DNA of 64,000 bases from Citrus sinensis (GCF_022201045.2 NC_068561.1:23504501-23568500); one strand, 5' to 3'; positions 1 through 14,051 are shown, counted from the stretch's first letter. Made by a program: numbers and translations. The notes: a model not told the origin generated them from the sequence alone.

Positions 1-1348
1 TGTCGAAATATTGTTCAACTTTTCACATGGGTTTGCTTGAAAAGTGTGTATGAGCATGATGATTGAGTTCTTATTAGATTTTATAATAATGTTCTTTACA
101 TCCTATAAATGCAAGAAAAAATATTCTTTGTGGCATAATTGTTTGACTTCATTCACACTATTACAGCTGGCAAAATTTGATATAACTTGATTATTTGACA
201 CGAAAAAAAAATGAATAAAGAGATATGGGTCGTCAAATGTGACACTATTATTAAATGGGTCGGATTCAGCCAAAATAATTTTTTTTATTAGATTAGGGTT
301 TCGATCAATGACACAATTATATTTTTTTATTATAAATTAATTTGTAGGTTCTTGTCATCAAAACTCCAATATCAAATATAATTCTCTCTTTTTATTTTTT
401 ATTTTGTGAGGATGAACATATACGCAGTGTTTCATTTATAAAATTTTATTTAAAGTTAAAATTTTAATAGTATAAATGTGTAAAAAATTAGTAGATATGT
501 ATATTTTATAATATCGATATATAGTGTTATTTGCATATATATAATTAAAATTTCAATAGTGTAAATATATAATATTTTGATAGATATGTATATTTTATAA
601 TATTGATAAATTATATATATGTGTGTATGTGTCTATGCACGCACAAATGTTTAATATAAATTTTGTTAAATAGATAGATATTAAGCTGGTTATTAAGTAA
701 TTTGTTTATTTTTTGTGTCGGGTTAAGTTTTAATATTTAGACGTGATTATTAAATGGGTTATGTTGGGATCAACCTAAATTTGACAAGAGACGAAGTTGA
801 CATGGTAAAACACGACTCAATGACCCATTTTGCTAGCTCTAAATACAATGAGGAACAAAAGGATTCAACTTAAAGCAAGAAGCTCATCACCAGGCTAAAC
901 AAAGGCGAACATATCAAAGACCTTCAATAGATAATAAGAGCATTGCATTCCTTATTCATTTTCATGACTGTCTCAACCCATAATCACATTTGTGAATGAG
1001 CGCAAAACTCAACTCTTAATTATTGTACATGAATGCCTCACCATTCTTTGACAGAAGCTAGAATTTTGACTTTTAAATTGTTATCAGGAGATCATCAACT
1101 TGCTCCGAGCTACCAAGGCATTAATTTTTCATGAAATCTCTAAGATGAGACAGTCCTATTGTCAGCATATGACTATCAAATCATATGTTATTATAGTTTT
1201 GTATTAAGTAATAATCATGATATATGATTTGATGGCCGTATGATGACATGATGGACACATTCTCACCTAAGAGTTCCCTCACAAACTAGGATTGCTCATT
1301 GAAACAAGTGTGAATTCCTATATTGGATATTCAATCAGCTTATAGATC
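1..1348. other. AT-rich intergenic DNA with a candidate hAT-like TIR element
   Basis: I see no gene here. About 166-838 looks like a degenerate TIR element: the left end reads AGCTGGCAAAATTTGATAT and the reverse complement of the right end reads AGCTAGCAAAATGGGTCAT, and both ends carry internal copies of an ATTATTAAATGGGT motif. Ends of the form GGCAAAATGGGTC are common in plant hAT-type non-autonomous elements. The candidate 8-bp target duplication is poor, so the boundaries are approximate. Confidence 0.4.
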
Positions 1349-3364
1349 CTAGTCAATTTTCTTGCCACTGAATAATTTGGTGAAATTTGGTATCACCTTT
1401 GTTTTCTTCTTGATAGTGAAGGAGGTTGTTCGAGTCATCCCAGTTGCAGGGGAAGCAGATTTTTGAGACTTTGGTCTTCTTGATGGAGTCAGATTGTCAC
1501 TGCCTCTCCTGGATTTTCTAGCCAACCCCGGCTGCAAGCTTTCTGGTTCTGCTGTTCTTTCAGAATTCTGTCTCCAGTTCCTCAATTCTCTCTCAACTAT
1601 TCTCTTTGTGGAATGTGTCCTCTCGCTTTTAAACACTTCCTTCTCTTCTTCCACCCTTGTGTCTCTGATTTCCCTGTGAGCCATTTCCATCTTCATTAGT
1701 ATTTCCTTTTCACTTGCCTTTAAAGCTTCAATCCATGCCTGAGCTGCAGCTACCTTCTTATCAGCAAGCTCTTCAGCCCCGACTGCACGCCCTCTTAAAT
1801 ACTCATATTCAAAATTTGAAATGGTGATCGAAGAACTATTTTGTGATGCAGATGCTCTAGCTTGCATGGTCTTCTCAATGAGAGATTTCAGATTATCAAA
1901 AGCTAAAGCTTCTGATGATTTGACTGCATTGAGCTCTTGCATTGAAGTTTCTATCTTTTCCTCAGCTGAATAAATTTCAGCCTCAGTTTTCTGAATTTCT
2001 TCTTTGATCTTTGCAGTTTCTTCAGTAACAAGATCCTTCTCTTTCTTTGCAGCCTCCGCCTCTGTCTTTAACTGTTCAAGAGTGAAAGCTAGATTGCCTG
2101 CTATTCCATTAGCCTTTTCCTCAGCTGCAGATACAGCTTCCAACTTGGCTTTTGCTCTAAGCAGCTTTGAATTGAGATTTTGAACAGTTAATTCTGTCTT
2201 CTCTTCTCCTTTCTTTAACCGAGCTGTCTCTTCTCTGACATGCCTCAGCTCATTTCTGATGACATCCATTGAAGCCATGAATCGAAAACCTTCTTCTTTG
2301 ATTGCAGCCAACTCTTTCTTTGCTGCCTCTAATTCTTCTTTTACAGACTTAGACGGCAACAAAGGCGATCCTTCCAATTCTTCCCCACTTTGATAAATGC
2401 TGTGTGTACCCTTCAAGCTGTCATTTCCTTGGACCAACTTGTCCTTATCTTTAACACTCTTTAGCTCATTGTGCAAAAAATTAACATCATATAATGTGAC
2501 TGCCAGTTTGTTTTCAAGCTCTTTACAGTGATCAATCTCTTCAGTCAGGTCTTTCAACTTCTCCTTTGCCACCTCCATTGAAGCTGAAAATTCATTGGCT
2601 TCTTTTTCTCTCTCAGCTTCAATCTCTCCATACTCCTTCAAGGCCTCAATTCTTGCCAGCTCAACCAACACTTGTTCTTCATTCACTTCCTCAATCTCCT
2701 TCCTAAGACCCTCCACGGAACTTGAATTAGACCTCATTTTCAAACTTGAAGCCTCAAGCTCCTTCTCTGCCCGTGATTTCTCTTCCAAAACAGAAGCCAT
2801 ATCAAGCTTAAGCTTACTCAATTCTTGCTTCACACTCTCCAATTCCCTCATCACTTCAGCATACCGATGACTCTCCCTACTCCTCTCCGCCAACACATTT
2901 TCTTCAATCCCACTTGATTTCTCCAACCTTTCAACGTATCTCATACTTGAAATCGCCCGATGGTTCGTCTCCTCAATCCGGCAAGCAAGATCTTTCACCT
3001 CCTTCCTTGCAGTAGAGAACTCAGATTCTGCTTGTGCTTTTACTGACTCTGCAGCTTTTCTGCTCTCTTTGTACCTACTAATATCCCTTCTAGCCATGTG
3101 AAGTTCTCTAGGTCTTGAAGATGAACTCTAAAAAATTAAAAAAAAAAGAAAAACATATGCAGAAATTAATCAACAGAATCACAAATGGGTTATATTGAAT
3201 TTTTTTTTTCAAAAAAAGAAAAGGAAAAAGTGCTATTGAATAATTAATTATACCTCAGGGATATCTAAATGGGATTTCTTCACAGAAGGACTACCACCAT
3301 ACATATTACCAGCTGCTTTGACTGACCCAGTTCTTCTTTGATAATCAAATTCTCCACTATCCAT
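1349..3364 (-). CDS. PMI2: PMI2-like WEB-family coiled-coil protein
   Basis: Two coding exons on the minus strand: 3364-3254 (37 codons) and 3127-1349. The intron is GT-AG, and the joined product is about 629 residues, close to known PMI2-type proteins. Exon 1 starts at the ATG complement of 3362-3364 and encodes an RRTGSVKAAGNMYG motif typical of the PMI2/PMI15 N-terminus. The rest is almost wholly heptad-like, Glu/Lys-rich coiled coil of the WEB (DUF827) family, followed by a basic Ser-rich tail ending in FTKLFSGKKID. PMI2 and WEB1 act together in the cytoplasm to control chloroplast photorelocation and chloroplast-associated actin under strong blue light; that role is transferred from Arabidopsis. 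A likely 5'UTR intron lies at about 3372-3551 (GGTATG donor, TTTCTT..CAG acceptor), so transcription probably begins near 3.7 kb. PMI15 or another WEB paralogue is the alternative. Confidence 0.85.
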
Positions 3365-6105
3365 ACCAAACCTGTTTCCACACTCAAGAAATAAGAGCAG
3401 AATCTAAATATGCTCCTGCATGACAACAATACATGGTTACACACCTACAAATGTAATAATAATTTAACTATATGTCAAATGCATGCAGTTTCTATAGACA
3501 GGACTTTAAAAAATAGCTAGAAAAGCAGCAAGAAATTAAGAGACATACCAAGAACTTGTTAATTTCTCTGATTATAAATGAATGGTGGTCTTGAAGGTGA
3601 AGATGGATGAGTGTGATATACGTTTTGCATTGTAAGCTGTGCCCAGAGAGATCGTTAAGTCCAATTCTTGGAATTGATAGTATATTGAGAATACAGGAAT
3701 GACAACAAGAAGAAAGAGCACAGATAGCTGGTGATGATTGGTTCACAACTTCACATGTTGGTGGTATCGCCCAACAGTCCAAATATTTCCTTTTCGACAC
3801 CGGCCGGTTAATTGATTAATTAATTAATATTTTTTAATATTCTTTGGACCATACAATTAAATTTTACCGGGCTCTCCTCAAGAATCCAGTATTACCACGT
3901 CTTTCTTTCTTTGCCTTATAAAAAAGGAAAATAGAATTGTTTGAAATGTGTATGCAATCTTGCACTTTTTCAATTAACATTATAACATGTGTGTCAAAGT
4001 AAAATCATCTATTTAAAAATTTAAAAAAAAAGGAAGAAAAAGGTTAATCAGACACATAATAATATAATATGGCAGCGAGTTATGTTGTTTCGTTTGAGCG
4101 ATAACCTGAATTTTGCTATTTAAATTTTTTAAAAGGAATGGGGATAATTTTGATGGTAGAAAGACCGAAGACACTGCTGGTAAATGGTAATGATAAATCC
4201 TAATTATGCCGAGAAAGACCTTTTTGTCACTTCTGGGAAAAACGACAGCATTTCCTGTGTTTGGATAATGGTATTGGCAGCATGAAATTTGACGCCATCT
4301 AGGACATCAAAGGCCAGTCAGCAGCCACGTATTCAAATGCTGTTCCACAATCCACACGAACAGCGGCTGCGGAGCCAAAGCCACTTCATTTAGAAATATT
4401 ATGAGCGAAAGGGTATTTATTGTGTGAGTTATTGTGGATTACGAGTCATTATCAATACTATTTAAAATATAATTATCGTTAACTTTTTCTTCTGCTAAAA
4501 AGAAAATTACTGCATGTCCACTTTTTTTTTTTTTCTCTCCCTTTTGAGAGGACATATCTCCTGTTACATTATCACCAAAGTCGGTAACAGTATGGATATA
4601 AATGATTATGGTAGCTCCTAAATAAAGAAAAATCTCGAGTATTTTTTAAAATATTATTTTTTTATTCACTACTTATTAAATATATAGTTTAACCAATCAA
4701 AATGATATTCGTAAATATATATATTAAAAGGTGAAAGAAAATAAAATAAGAGCAGTATTTCGGAAGTATTTAAGACTCTTTCACTTTTACCGACCAACAA
4801 TGCCCGTGATATTTATATACTAACTAAAGCTTTAATTATAATACTTATATACTTCTCAATACTTCTTTTAGCTGTTTCGAATTAGTCATCCACCATTAGA
4901 CTAGGACTTACTAAAGATTAGATCATGCAAATACTCTTTAACAAGAACAACCTCGGAGAAGTGTGCTTTGGTTAGCCTAGAGCTTCTTAGCACAAGTGCA
5001 CAGATGACTTCTATGTTAAAGTACATCAAATCAGCATGAAATTCAACACCACATTAATGAATTGGATAGTAATCTTCATAAATTTATTGTTTAAATTTGG
5101 ATTAAATTCTCTATAGTTTACCTTTTACAGTTCTCATGAATTTCAGCTTATTTCCTCTTTTACCTTATCCTAGGGCCTCAATCTCTTTTATTTGGCATGT
5201 AAAACCTATGTTACAACATTATAAAAAATACTCTAAAACATTTTAAGCATAAATCCGATCCCTCTCCTTTGGGTGTGCCAAATTTAGATTTAGATTTACT
5301 TAACGAACCTACGTGACAGTCACTAGAAAGAAGTTTTTCTCTCATATTTCTATGTGCTTTTATCACTTATATATTTCTATAGCCCGGTGGCAAGGAAAAA
5401 TGAGTTGAAAGATAGGAAAATATTTAGTGAAGAAAAGCACGAGAGAAAGACAAGAGAAATAAAGAAGAAAATGGTCAAGAAAGAGAATAAAATTCTCTCA
5501 TATTTCTCTAATGCTTCTCTATACCTAGCACTATTCTGAAAGATATTTAAAAATTACAATTACGGAGAATCTTTAGTGAATTTCAGCCTTATGTGATTTT
5601 CTCAAATTAAATATGAAAATTGAAGTACAACATTTAGCATCCTCATACGAACTTTTTTTATTGGGGTTGACCGTTGACTTTACTGACGGTGCTCCAAATT
5701 TCCATGCACCACCTGCCCTATTATACCCAGTCTCATACCAGATCCATCGATTAACGGACTTTGGACCATCCGATTTTCAAATCTGAAAATCAACGGCCGC
5801 TGTTGTATTGATAACTCGGTACGGACTCCTTTGTATCGTCATTGTCCGTTGCTGCACTTGCGCATTGTACAGAAAGTCGGTTCCCTATACTCTCGGTTAC
5901 ACCGAATCACCGCTCACTTCTCTCAACGAACTGAAGCTACAGGGACGACATCCGCTTCATATCCTTGCATGACATTTAAAATTAAATTTGGTTAAACATT
6001 TTTAACTTGGGATCCCAAAACATGAATTTGGATTTGATTCGAGTGCGGTTAGTTAGTATCAGTTAGGAGTACTATAGAGCTACGCCAACAGAGAGAGAAC
6101 GAGAA
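3365..6105. other. Intergenic region between divergent genes
   Basis: About 2.7 kb between the divergent PMI2-like and LisH/HEAT genes. The first few hundred bases hold the probable 5'UTR of the PMI2-like gene. Two adjacent W-box cores (TTGACC at 5667, TTGACT at 5674) lie about 430 bp upstream of the LisH/HEAT start codon. I see no further gene. Confidence 0.5.
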
Positions 6106-9100
6106 ATGGACGTGGAGAGATCTTCGCTGTGCAATTGCGTCGTGAATTTCTTGCTAGAAGAGAAATATCTCTTGACGGCGTTCGAATTACTGCAAGAGCT
6201 TCTCGACGACGGCAGAGATGCTCAGGCCATTCGCCTCAAGGAATTCTTCTCCGATCCCTCTCATTTTCCTCCCGATCTCATCACGCGCTTCAATTCTCTC
6301 CGAGGTCCACTCCTTTCTCTCTCTCTCTCTCTTTTTGCCGTTACGCTTAAAATCTAGGGATTTGAATTGAAATTAATCTGATCAACTGAAATGACATTGA
6401 AACGCTGTGTTTGGATTTTTGAGGAAGCAGCCAGATGAATTTCAATCTTAAATGTTTGATTTATTCCGGCTTGTGATATTTTTGTGAAATTAGTTAACGC
6501 GGGCGAGTGACGTGGCATTGTAAGTAATCGTGATTATTGTTGGTTTGTACAAGAGATTTAATGCAGCTTCAAAATGTTTCAGTTGATGAATTACTGATTA
6601 GTGTTATTAAAATTTGTTTTCCTTCTGGATGCCTTATCTTGCTTTCTGCTCTATTTGATGGCTTTTACAGTTTGATATGCGAGACTATTTTCTTTTGACT
6701 TTTGGTTCAAAATACAACTGATACTTTGGTTTTCCTTTTTAATATTGTATTTCAGTTGCTGATCCTCAAAGTTTACTAGAAGAGAAAGAAGCACTAGTAG
6801 AGAAATTGGCAATTACTGAGTATGAGCTTCGTTTAGCCCAAGAGGATGTTACAAAATTAAAGGCTGAATTGAAGAAGAAAAGTGACTCATCGCTGGAAAA
6901 TCTAAATGGTATTAGCAAGTTTATCTAGTAAAATAATTTTTGAAGACTGGCTCATTCTGTGTTTCTGACCATATTTATAACCAAAGATGTGTATATAGAC
7001 AACAGTGCACCCTAGGATTTTGCTTATAGATATTATGCTTTTGCATTGGCCCACACTATGCTTCTGCTTTCAGTGAATTACTTTTGCATGTTGGATGAAT
7101 TTGCAGAGTCAAATGAAGATAATCATGGCAATCATGGAGTTGAATTTCAACGACAGAAAAGGGATATTTCCTTCTCTGATTTGGGTCCGTTGAAGGACAT
7201 TGAACGCAAAGATCTTAACTGTGCTGTAAAGGAATATTTGCTTCTTGCAGGCTATCGGCTAACTGCGATGACATTTTATGAAGAGGTCCAAACTCTCTTC
7301 CTCCTCTCCCCTTCCTCCCTCTTGTTGTGTTTGTTTAAACCAGTAATAGATGGAAGCTGTGCAACACTATAGTGACATTCATGGCAAATATAATACCATT
7401 GGAGAAATCATGGTGCAATTCGTATTAAACTCAAGGAAAACTGAATCTTATGATTACTTTGTGTTAAATAGTATAAAGCTGTGCTAAGCTGCATATTGTT
7501 GTGTCCCTATGGATTCATGGAATTATTGCTTAAAAACATGTACTGTTTATTAGACTGGGAAATTGTTTAATTTGTGTTGTTCTTAGGGTGGGATAGAATT
7601 AGGGTGTGTGAAATGCCAAAAAGGTTTTAAAAAAAATTGAGAGAGAGAACTTAAACTTGATTGAGGGGTTGTTTTATGTTTAACATGGTTCTTCAGATTA
7701 TTCCCTTATCGATATGTAACTGATTGTTTATTGAGCATTGGAATTTCCCTCAATTTTCTTATCATAGATGTAGAGTTTTGAGTATTTATTTATAACTTTA
7801 ATGATAGAGCCACAAACTCTCTGTACAAACTGATGTGGCACCGCATAATTGGTTGGATAAAAAAAAAAAACCTAGCTCGCATGATTTTTTTTTAATGGAT
7901 ATATTTTGTATCCTATATGAACATGTGATCGACCCTTAAGAGGTTTAAAATCTTCCAATCAGGTGAATGTTTGTTTTCTTTGTTTGAGTAGCTAATATCC
8001 ATGGTCTTTCTTAACTTCATAATGCTCTTGCCTCAGGTTTCAGACCAAAATTTAGATATCTGGCAGAACACACCTGCATGTGTACTGGATGCCTTACGCC
8101 ATTATTATTATCAGTATCTGTCTTCCACTACAGAGGCTGCTGAGGTATATTCTCAGACACAAGTGTGGTAGGCAAGTTGTGCTTTAAGTTTCCATAAAGA
8201 TGGTACTGAATTTTTATTTTGTAAGCTAATGCTTTTATAGCCCATTGAGCTCAATGGAAAAGAGCACTTTCTATGCGGTATTCTACTTTTTCACCACAAT
8301 TGTGTTGTGTGTTTGTGTCCTGGTTGTTCTTAAGTGGTTTGACGATATCAGATTAACCTTCTGTTCTGAAACTGTTATGATGATTCATAGGTTTTCGTCC
8401 TAGGCATCAGAACATTAATGAAGATTCAAAATTGTCCAAATCTGCTGTTTTGCGAACACTCTGTACAACTTTTTAATAGTTTATTGTTGTTAGTCTCATA
8501 GAGCGGGACAGTTTCGGATTGATGACCCTTTAACCATTTACTTTTAACAATTCTTTTGTGGTATTGAATAGGTTTATAGTTGGAGCTTATTTGGAGCTTA
8601 CTAATGTTAAAATTTCATTTTTGATCTTTTTATTTTTATTTTTATCTAAAAGAATTGAACATATTATACACGTTTCTCAATGAGAAAGTTGTAGCAAATG
8701 TATCTGTTTGTTATACCTGGTTGTTTACTGACTGATGCATTACATGGCATGCAAAGTTATTCTAGTTCTGAAGTTTCATTGGGACTTGAGACAAAAATGA
8801 GTTATTAATATAGCCACTGGCTTCTACTGGAGTAAGTTATAATTTATTCAACGTTGAAAACATTAATCTGCTGGTGATCTTCCTAAAATCGAAACTTGTA
8901 GACTTGGACAATTGATATCCAGTAAATTTGCTTTTTTATGGGTTAGGCATCGCCCTTCCTAAAAATTTTGCTTGTACTGCAGGAGAAAATTGCCATGCTT
9001 CGAGAAAATGAGTCATTATTAAAAGCAAATGAGAGGTTGAATCACGAAAAGGAGAGCTTGTTGAAAACCAAAGAAATTTCTGATGGTCAAATAAGTGCGT

Positions 9101-12100
9101 TAACCAAATCTCTTGAGGCACTTCATAGGGATCTTAAGGATAAGGAGAACTTGGTAGTGTGCTCTTACTAGACTGCATTTTGTATACCTGTTGCTATCTT
9201 GATGCTCATAAATATGAATATTTACACCGATAATCACGTCTTTTCAGATACTGGACTTGAAGAAGACTACAGAACACCAAAGAAGGGAACTTAATGATTG
9301 CACAGCTGAAATCACAGCACTCAAAATGCACATTGAAGGATCTCATTCTGTGCGGAATTTTGCTACTACTAATGGTGATGTTATCCAATCACAGCCCGTT
9401 GAAAGATATGAGGAAGAGATAAAATCTTTGCTCAAGGAAATAGAAAGATTGAGGGCCAAAAGCACAAATGCTTCTGATTCTTTAGGTTCTGTATATTCTG
9501 AGTCTATGCAGACAGAAGAGAAAGTAGTTGAAGTAGATGAAGATAAAACTGTACTTGCTCATCCATCTGTGGAAGTGGTAAACAGTGAAGATGCTCAATC
9601 ACTGGCTACTCAAACCCCTGATAATAATACTGCTAAACAACCTAATGAAGTTTTACAAGGGGAGTCAACAAGTTCCTTAAAGGAAAATATTGCTTCTGAA
9701 AACAGTGAAAATGTACCAAACCTAAATGACGAATCCCCTTTGAAAGATAGTGGGCTACCACTACAATCAGACAATGCAAGTCTTGAAGCTGCATCTGACA
9801 AAATGGCAAGTTTTATTCTCTGTTAGGTTTTGGAATTTTCTCCTTTTCCTTAGTTTTGGTTGGGGAGTGTGGGATGGGACTTCTATGAAATGTGTCGAAT
9901 TTGACGCCAAACAATATTGTTATTTGGCCTTCCCTTTTCCGCTTCTCTTTCTCCATTTCTATTGTTTGAAATTATTTTTGTTGGCTTGTTTGCTCTATGC
10001 TGGAAATGTTGTTATATTTTTTATTCTAAAAACAATTATTTTTGACAGGGTTTAGGAACTATTCAGATCCTTGCAGATGCCTTGCCCAAGATTGTTCCTT
10101 ATGTTTTAATAAACCATCGGGAGGTTTGCTTTGCTCTTATCTATTTTTTTTGTATGGATCTATCTCAGGATCTCTTTTTTGAGTGACGTTTTTCACTATT
10201 GGTCTTATTATTTAAACCATAGGAGCTTCTTCCTCTGATAATGTGTGCAATAGAGCGCCATCCAGATACAAGCACTCGGGATTCCTTGACCCATACTCTA
10301 TTCAACTTGATTAAACGTCCAGATGAAAAGCAGAGAAGAATTATAATGGATGTAGGTTACTTCTTGAAGTATTACATTTTAATATTGGATAATTGTTTTG
10401 TTTGATGATAATTCTGCATCATTTCGGCTTCTTTCCAGGCATGCGTTACCCTTGCTAAGAATGTTGGAGAGATGAGAACAGAAATGGAATTGCTTCCACA
10501 GTGCTGGGAACAAGTAAGTTGTAGTCGTCGATTTTCTGGGACCATCTGGCTCACTGAATATTTCTTGTCTTTCTGAAAATTTGGCTTTTGTGTCATGCAT
10601 TACAGATAAATCACATGTATGAAGAGCGTCGGTTACTTGTTGCACAATCATGTGGAGAACTTGCAGAATTTGTCCGACCTGAGATTCGTGATTCTCTTAT
10701 CTTGTCCATTGTGCAACAACTGGTAGAAGATTCAGCTACTGTGGTTCGAGAGGCTGCTGCTCGTAACTTGGCATTGCTACTTCCACTATTTCCAAACACG
10801 GACAAATATTTCAAGGTCAGCCTCACTAAATATGCTTCGAGGCAATCATGGCGAAGAATTCTGACTTGACAGTTTGGCTACAATGTAAGCTCTAGAACAG
10901 GTTGATGACCCATGGTCTAGGGAATGGAGCCTTTTCCCCTTAACCTAATATGATGACTTACAAGAAAATAAGTAAAATTAAAATTAAAAAAAAAAGTAAA
11001 GCTTTTCCAATATCTCATTCTGTTTGTTGATAGGTAGAGGATTTGATGTTCCAATTGGTATGTGATCCCTCTGGAGTGGTGGTAGAAACTACATTTAAAG
11101 AACTACTTCCTGCTGTAATAAATTGGGGAAGCAAACTGGACCATATCTTGAGAGTTTTGCTTTCTTATATCTTGAGCTCTGCTCAGGTATGCTTATTTTC
11201 TTTTCATTCACTTTTCTTATGAGACTTAAATTCCACATGTGGTTCTTGATGCTTTTTCTTTTTTAACTTTTACTATATTTCCAGCGCTGTCCTCCTCTTT
11301 CTGGAGTTGAGGGTTCTGTTGAGTCACATCTGCGTGTTCTAGGTGAACGAGAACGCTGGAACCTTGAAGTTTTGCTGAGAATGATGGCAGAACTGCTTCC
11401 TTTTATGCAGAAGAATGCAATTGAGACATGCCCATTTTCCTCTGTTTCATTGTCGGAGGAAACTGTTTTTCCTAGCTCCTTGCTTGAATTGTATGCAGGG
11501 TAAGCTTTCCTTCTCTTTTTTCCTTTTCCTAATTACCAAATTTCATGGTAGAACAATTATTTGTCTGTTGAAGACAAATTACAATGTTGAAGGCTTGTTT
11601 ATGGCTGTATTTACTCTAGGAGATATTTATTTCTGTTCAGGGGACATATTGAATGGCCAGCATTTGACTGGATGCATGTCGATTGCTTTCCTGGTCTGAT
11701 ACAGCTGGCTTGCTTGCTACCTGAAAAAGAAGATAATTTAAGAAACCGAATTACTAAGGTAGCTGTGTCAGATTTCAGTTTGATTCTTTGTGTTTCTCGT
11801 CTTCATTTTGTGGCCTTGAGGTTGAGATCTGCTCTTAAACTTATTGCTGATTTAGATAACAATATTGCAGTTTTTGCTGGCTGTATCTAAACAATTTGGA
11901 GATTCTTACCTAACCCACATAATGCTGCCTGTATTCATGGTAGCAGTTGGGGATAATGCTAATTTAACATTTTTCCCTTCTACCATTCATTCAGGAATCA
12001 GAGGTACTGGTTGCTTAATTCTTTTGTGGAGTCCGTGTATGTCAGTGTATATTGTCTCTGACCATTGCTTGATTGCAGGTCTGAAACCAAGGACTGCTGT

Positions 12101-14051
12101 CGGTGAGAGACTTGCTACTATGGGAGTGCTGCCACTTCTTCTGGCAGGTGTTTTAGGTGCTCCCAGCAAGCATGACCAATTAGCTGACTACTTGAGAAAG
12201 CTGTTAGTTGAAGGCACCATGAAAGAAAATCATACAGTGAAGTGCAATGCTGAGATTGTTAATGCAGTCCGCTTCCTTTGGTTTGTTTATTGGAAACACC
12301 TTTGTATCTAAATATTTGCAATTTATGTTTTCATTTATGTTTATCTTCTACGATGCAGCACATTTGAAGAACATCATACAATGGTATTCAATATCTTATG
12401 GGAAATGGTTGTCAGCTCCAACATAGATATGAAAATCAATGCTGCCAATCTGTTGAAAGTCATTGTAAGTTACAGTGTCATGGAATTAATGTTGCCAGCT
12501 ATCCTTGACATGAATTTATAATTATTAAACTTTATCTGCCTTGTAGGTACCATATATCAATGCAAAAGTTACTTCTATGCAAGTTTTGCCTGCCTTAGTT
12601 ACTCTTGGCTCTGATCAAAACCTGAATGTGAAGTATGCTAGCATTGATGCATTTGGAGCTGTGGCGCAACACTTTAAAAATGACATGGTATGGAACTTCT
12701 GGTCATGACTTCATTGTTTGAAATCCTGGAAAAGCAATTTCCATACAGTGCACTAATTAAAAATTTGGATCCTGTAGATTGTTGATAAAATACGTGTTCA
12801 AATGGATGCTTTTCTTGAAGATGGATCCCATGAAGCTACTGTTGCAGTGGTCCGTGCATTGGCAGTGGCAGTACCGCATACAACAGAAAGACTTAGAGAT
12901 TATATCCTGAATCTTCTCCCTGATAGTTTCTATATTAACCTTTTATTTGAATTAGTAGAATATTTGCATTGAGTTTAACCATTTTAAAATTAAACTGACA
13001 TGTTAGCATGAAGGTCATTAGGTTAAACCCTTTTCTTTCCTTGACATGATTTACATCTGTTATCCAAGATTTTCCAACTTTCAGCTGTTCCTTCTTCTTC
13101 AAGTGATGTTATGCGTCGCCGTGAGAGAGCTAATGCTTTCTGTGAATCAATTCGTGCTTTGGATGCTACAGGTTTCCATCGTATCCATTAAATTCTAAAT
13201 AGGACAAAATTTTAATTGATTAAATTGGTTTATTCTTATGAAAGTGGTAAGCATCACTAACATTCAGGTGAAGAAATGTGATTCTTCAAATTGTATTTGT
13301 GGTTCTTTTGTTGGATTTTAGTATGATATCAAATCTTTAGAAAGAACCAACTTACAAGATAGAAGATACATCTGTTAGGGTACAAACTTTAGATCTTTTT
13401 ATTATTTCAACATTTCTCAAAAACTCAATGGATGTGCCTTTTTAATCTAGCAATTTTATTCATTCAAGAAATATTGCTATAATAGCTGTTCATTTTACAT
13501 GTTATAGTCAAGCTTCAGATTCATTGGAACAGACACAATTCCTGTTCAGTATCTAATGATGCGTACATGTGCATTTGCATTTGAACAATTCTTATTGTTT
13601 TGTTGTGTTTATTGATGATTGATTCTATGCTTCTTATCTGTTTGTTTCAGAACTTTCTGCCACTAGTGTTCGGGATTTCTTATTACCAGCTATACAAAAC
13701 CTTTTAAAAGACGCAGATTCACTAGATCCGGCACATAAAGAAGCCCTTGAAATAATAATGAAGGATAGGTCTGGTGGGACTTTAGAGACTATCAGTAAGG
13801 TAATGGGTGCTCATCTTGGGATTACATCATCAGTGACCAGCTTCTTTGGTGGTGGCGTTGGCGAGGGCCTGCTGGGTAAGAAAGAAATTGCAGAGCAATC
13901 AGCAGAGCCAGTTCACTCAACGGAGCCTCCACTTCCTGCTCCAGCAGAGGACACTAGATTCATGCGAATCATGAGGGGGAATTTTGTAGGTGACATGCTT
14001 AGGGGCAAAGCAAAAACCAGTGAAGATACTTCACGGACCCAGAACCAGTAA
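6106..14051 (+). CDS. RELCH: LisH domain and HEAT repeat protein (RELCH / KIAA1468 homologue)
   Basis: Twenty exons: 6106-6304, 6756-6908, 7107-7285, 8037-8144, 8983-9153, 9248-9805, 10049-10123, 10223-10351, 10439-10513, 10606-10815, 11034-11186, 11285-11499, 11641-11758, 11871-12003, 12079-12280, 12359-12464, 12547-12687, 12778-12901, 13055-13171, 13651-14051. They sum to 3567 nt, or 1188 residues, with every junction in frame. A LisH motif lies at about residues 5-37 and a second at about 152-178. Coiled coil is predicted at about 67-117 and 214-345, followed by an acidic Ser-rich linker. From about residue 457 to the end are helical HEAT-type repeats, including the conserved DVMRRRERANAFCE segment. 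Animal RELCH bridges Rab11 recycling endosomes and OSBP at the trans-Golgi for cholesterol transfer; the plant role is not something I can infer. Two introns are non-canonical: a GC-AG intron after exon 6 and an AT-AC U12-type intron after exon 18. Confidence 0.9.
7805..7862. repeat. Partial MITE copy in intron 3 of the LisH/HEAT gene
   Basis: The stretch with CCACAAACTCTCTGTACAAACTGATGTGGCA closely resembles the terminal arm of the TIR element at 42551-42731 (for example TTGTACAAACTGATATGGCA). I see only one arm clearly, so this is a fragment or a diverged copy. Confidence 0.4.
9806..10048 (+). other. GC-AG intron in the LisH/HEAT gene
   Basis: Exon 6 ends ..AAAATG and the intron opens with GCAAGT, the usual extended consensus of U2-type GC donors. 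It ends TTTTTGACAG. Using the GC donor joins ..DKM to GLGTIQILADALPK in frame; no nearby GT donor keeps the frame. Without splicing, the frame runs to a stop within about 20 nt. Confidence 0.8.
12902..13054 (+). other. U12-type AT-AC intron in the LisH/HEAT gene
   Basis: The intron begins ATATCCTGAA, close to the U12 donor consensus ATATCCTT, and ends ATTTAC. A near-perfect U12 branch site, TTCCTTGAC, sits at 13037-13045 with its branch A 10 nt before the intron end. Splicing joins RLRDY to LLSKIFQLSA in frame. No GT-AG pair here gives an open product. Confidence 0.85.

Noticed and set aside
3492-3800. Minus-strand open frame of 102 codons upstream of the PMI2-like gene
   Set aside because: It falls in the probable 5'UTR and UTR intron of the PMI2-like gene and has no protein features.
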